Shown: positions 42,249 through 44,677 of the stretch, piece by piece
Layout of the letters: every line of letters begins with the position of its first letter
Numbering within the stretch: position 1 is the stretch's first letter
Source: Streptantibioticus ferralitis
GTDB lineage: Bacteria; Actinomycetota; Actinomycetes; Streptomycetales; Streptomycetaceae
Reading direction: 5' to 3'
Assembly: GCF_029223525.1 (NCBI RefSeq)
Contig: NZ_JARHTQ010000048.1
Span: 1 to 44,677, forward strand
DNA length: 44,677 nt
Notes under the pieces: generated by a model
The model's input: the letters and a program-made list of their open reading frames with translations, nothing else
What the model was told of the DNA's origin: nothing
The model's database searches: none
Made by a program: the position numbers and the translations under genes

Positions 42249-43511
42249 ATGTCCAGCGTCATATCCGACGCACCCGCGCACTGCTCCCTCCGGGCCGCCC
42301 GTGCCCGCGCGGCGAACCGCGCGGCTCCTTTCGTCCTCAACGCGTCGATCCTGGCGGCCCTCCTGGCGGCATCCAGCGCCCCGACGCCGCTGTACCCCCT
42401 CTACCAGGAGCAGTGGGGCCTTTCCGCGCTTGTCGTCACGGTGGTCTTCAGCGCCTACTCCCTGGCGCTGCTGTTGGCACTGCTCACCGCCGGAGCGCTC
42501 TCCGACCACTTGGGACGGCGCCCCGTCCTGGTAGGCGCCCTGATCGTGGAGGCCGCCTCCATGGTTCTCCTGGCTGCAGCGGGCGGCGCCGCCTCCCTTA
42601 TAGCCGCCAGGGTCCTGCAGGGAGTGGCCACCGGCGCGGCCACCGGCGCCGCAGGTGCGGCTCTCCTCGACCTGGAGGATCCCCGGCGCCCGGGCCGATC
42701 TGCCCTGACCAACGGCATCGCCCCGGTCGGCGGCATGGCCGCGGGCGTTCTTGCCTCCACCCTCCTCATCCATTTCGCCCCCGCCCCCACCGTCACCGTC
42801 TACGTACTGCTGGCGGCCCTGTTCGCCGCCCAGGCGATCGCGGTCACGTTCACCACGGAGACGGCCCACCGCCACGCCGGCGCGCTGCGGTCGCTGCGCC
42901 CGCAGCTCAGCGTCCCGCCCACAGTCCGCCGCGCCCTGTTGACCGCCGGTACCGGGATCGTCGCCGTCTGGGCGCTGGGCGGCTTCTACTCCTCCCTCGG
43001 GCCGGCCCTCGTGCGCTTGGTGGCCCCCGACGCCCCGCAGGCGGCCCGCGGCATGGTCTTCTTCACCCTCAGCGCCGCTGCCGCGCTCACCGTGTGGACG
43101 CTGCGGCGCACGGCGCCCTTCGCCACGGCGATCGGCGGATACCTGGCCGTTCTGCCCGCCGCGGCCCTGACCTTGAGCGGTCTGCACGGGGCCGGACTGC
43201 CCGCCATTTACGGCGGCGCGGCCCTGGCCGGCATCGCCTTCGGCGCCGTTTCCCAAGGGGCGCTGCGGATGATCCTCGCCTCGCTCGACGAGCAGGACCG
43301 CGCCGCGACCCTGGCCGCCTACTACGTCCTCAGCTACCTCTCCATGAGCCTGCCCGCGGTCGCCGCGGGCGCCGCCACCCAGCACTACGGGCTCGGGACC
43401 GCCTCCCACGCCTACGCGATCCTCGCCGCTCTCCTCGCCGTGGCAGCCCTGGCAGCGCTCGCCGCGTCACGGCGCGGGGCAGCCCACCCCGCAGACAACC
43501 ACCTCCGCTGA
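42249..43511 (+). CDS. MFS transporter
   Basis: 420 residues from the ATG at 42249, preceded by GGAAGGAG. Twelve helices can be followed. The first has SSAPTPLYPLYQEQWGLS, the loop after helix 2 reads GALSDHLGRRPVLVGA, and RVLQGVATGAATGAAGAALLDL is in the helix-4/5 region. This pattern is that of sugar-efflux or drug-efflux-like members common in actinobacteria. Its stop lies inside a 29-bp tandem duplication, and the MBL-fold gene starts 53 nt later, so it forms a second pump/hydrolase pair like that at 4387-6488. Confidence 0.9.
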   Translation: MSSVISDAPAHCSLRAARARAANRAAPFVLNASILAALLAASSAPTPLYPLYQEQWGLSALVVTVVFSAYSLALLLALLTAGALSDHLGRRPVLVGALIVEAASMVLLAAAGGAASLIAARVLQGVATGAATGAAGAALLDLEDPRRPGRSALTNGIAPVGGMAAGVLASTLLIHFAPAPTVTVYVLLAALFAAQAIAVTFTTETAHRHAGALRSLRPQLSVPPTVRRALLTAGTGIVAVWALGGFYSSLGPALVRLVAPDAPQAARGMVFFTLSAAAALTVWTLRRTAPFATAIGGYLAVLPAAALTLSGLHGAGLPAIYGGAALAGIAFGAVSQGALRMILASLDEQDRAATLAAYYVLSYLSMSLPAVAAGAATQHYGLGTASHAYAILAALLAVAALAALAASRRGAAHPADNHLR

Positions 43512-43548
43512 ACAGATCAGCAGACAACCACCTCCGCTGAACAGATCA
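43491..43548 (+). repeat. Exact 29-bp tandem duplication
   Basis: 43491-43519 and 43520-43548 are identical. The first copy contains the last codons and stop of the MFS gene; the second lies in the leader of the MBL gene, ending 16 bp before its start. Because 29 is not a multiple of three, the repeated codons are not in frame. Confidence 0.9.
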
Positions 43549-43564
43549 AAGGAAACGACGGACC

Positions 43565-44464
43565 ATGCAGCTTTCCCATGCCACCCCCATCCCCTCCTGG
43601 ACCGTGGGCGACGTCACCGTCCACCGCGTCGACGAGGTCCTCCTGCCACCCGCGACCGGACCGTGGCTGCTGCCCGACGCCACCCCCGACGTGGTGACCG
43701 GCCAGGACTGGCTGCACCCTCACTTCGCCGACCAGGAGGGCATCCTGCACATCAACAGCCACAGCTTCGCGTTCGTCGTGGACGGACTGCGGGTACTCGT
43801 CGACACCGGCATCGGCAACGGCAAGGAGCGGGCCAACCCGGCCTGGCACAACCTGCAGACCGACTTTCTGGAGCGCCTCACCGTTGGCGGTTTCTCCCCG
43901 GACTCCGTCGACCTGGTGATCCTCACCCACCTGCACGCCGACCACGTCGGCTGGAACACGCGGGAAGTGAACGGCGAGTGGACCCCCACCTTCCGCAACT
44001 CCCGCTACCTCACCTCCCGCACCGAGCGGGAGTTCTGGGCCACGTACGACATGGAGAAGGCGCGCAAGCAGATGTTCCGCGACTCCGTGATTCCGGTCGA
44101 GGAAGCGGGTCTGCTGGACCTCGTCGATGTCCCGGCCGAGGGCGTCGAGATCGCCCCGGGCCTGCGCCTGACGCCCACGCCCGGCCACACCCCCGGCCAC
44201 CTCGCCGTCGAGCTGACCAGCCGGGGGGAGACGGCGCTGATCACCGGCGACTGCATCCACCATCCGGTCCAGCTCGCCCACCCTGCCATCGGCGCCTGCG
44301 TCGACATCGACCCGCGGCAGTCCGAGGCCTCCCGCCGCAAGCTGCTCGGCTCACTGGCCGACACGGACACCCTCCTCCTCGGCACCCACTTCGCGCCGCC
44401 CAGCGTCGGCCGCGTGATCACGCATGGGGACGCCTACCGGCTGCTGCCCGTCCCCGCAGCCTGA
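43565..44464 (+). CDS. MBL-fold hydrolase, lactonase-like
   Basis: 299 residues from the ATG at 43565 with AAAGGAAACG upstream. The zinc motif THLHADHVGW is near residue 121. A single-domain fold follows: GHTPGHLAVEL supplies the next histidine, TGDCIHHPVQ the bridging aspartate, and LLGTHFAPPS the last histidine. The order and length suit AHL-lactonase and related metallo-hydrolases. Co-direction and short spacing with the MFS pump suggest the same operon. Confidence 0.9.
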   Translation: MQLSHATPIPSWTVGDVTVHRVDEVLLPPATGPWLLPDATPDVVTGQDWLHPHFADQEGILHINSHSFAFVVDGLRVLVDTGIGNGKERANPAWHNLQTDFLERLTVGGFSPDSVDLVILTHLHADHVGWNTREVNGEWTPTFRNSRYLTSRTEREFWATYDMEKARKQMFRDSVIPVEEAGLLDLVDVPAEGVEIAPGLRLTPTPGHTPGHLAVELTSRGETALITGDCIHHPVQLAHPAIGACVDIDPRQSEASRRKLLGSLADTDTLLLGTHFAPPSVGRVITHGDAYRLLPVPAA

Positions 44465-44616
44465 CAGGCCTTCCCTCCCGACCTCGTTGCCGGCCCAGCC
44501 CATGGCGGGCCCGCGCGGGTCGCCGTCCGACCAGAGCATGCCTGAAAGCTGGGAGTATCACGAAAGCGGTGTTCACCACTCGGTTGGCGTAGAGGTTTCT
44601 CGTTGATCTGATTGGC

Positions 44617-44677
44617 CTATACCCGTCCGGCCGAGAGGCGGCCGTCGAAGGCGATGTCGAAGGCGTTCATCGCCTCC
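44617..44677 (-). CDS. 3' end of a gene entering from the right edge
   Basis: Reading leftward from the edge, the last 19 codons are EAMNAFDIAFDGRLSAGRV followed by TAG. The end resembles the C-terminus of a dehydrogenase, but too little is present to name it. The bases 44465-44616 between this stop and the MBL gene show no gene. Confidence 0.4.
   Translation of the reverse strand, partial: EAMNAFDIAFDGRLSAGRV

Noticed and set aside
42221-43540. Second long frame across the MFS gene
   Set aside because: Pro/Arg-rich shadow frame without helices; the true frame has the MFS signatures.

Overview
The window is high-GC DNA with strong G/C preference at third codon positions, GTG and TTG starts next to purine-rich ribosome sites, and many actinobacterial-type regulators (MarR, HxlR, TetR, SorC). 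It reads as the chromosome arm or another accessory region of a Streptomyces or a close relative. No rRNA, tRNA, phage structural genes, replication origin or CRISPR array was seen. About 36 genes look intact, and more than a dozen are broken, chiefly transposase fragments and truncated metabolic genes.

Layout. 1-1400: a 5'-truncated SDR and a decayed ISAs1-type transposase. 1400-8600: regulator/oxidoreductase pairs (SDR with a truncated TetR, Rrf2 with an NmrA-like protein, MarR with an SDR fused to an ABM domain) and a Bcr/CflA-like MFS pump followed by a metallo-beta-lactamase (MBL) fold hydrolase. 8747-14177: a six-gene minus-strand operon in which every junction overlaps by 1 to 4 nt: lipoprotein, small membrane protein, TadZ-like ATPase, TadA/CpaF ATPase, a very short TadB-like protein and a LysM membrane protein. 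14484-15967: SDR and MarR with two adjacent palindromes between them. 16142-19185: ISL3 and IS701 remnants around a beta-propeller lipoprotein gene. 19346-20149: a LuxR/LAL-type ATPase gene broken by an amber codon.

20564-27415 is a carbohydrate locus: a truncated xylulokinase, a zinc polyol-type dehydrogenase and a DeoR regulator on the minus strand, and a complete ABC importer (binding protein, two permeases, ATPase) on the plus strand. Import and the dehydrogenase remain, but the sugar kinase is cut to its first 107 codons. A RsbW-like ATP-binding protein and a SorC regulator follow (27736-29229).

29347-30013 holds transposase debris. 30014-34529 has a TetR regulator divergent from an amidohydrolase, a DHA2 MFS pump and a SnoaL-like protein, with repeated CGAAC-N2-GTTCG sites in the control region. 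34749-36686 has an HxlR regulator, a small membrane protein and an alpha/beta hydrolase. 36694-38620 is a mosaic of fragments around an intact GlcG/HbpS-type gene. 38644-40482 pairs a NIPSNAP protein and a quinone-oxidoreductase-like enzyme with a divergent cysteine-containing HxlR regulator. 40412-42062 holds hypothetical and broken genes. 42249-44464 has a second MFS plus MBL-hydrolase pair.

The repeated pattern is a small ligand- or redox-responsive regulator next to its oxidoreductase or efflux pump, with a visible palindrome between them. The region therefore looks like a detoxification and catabolism island built and eroded by insertion sequences. The most unusual items are the reduced Tad/LysM operon, the SDR-ABM fusion without the SDR catalytic residues, and the operator arrays.
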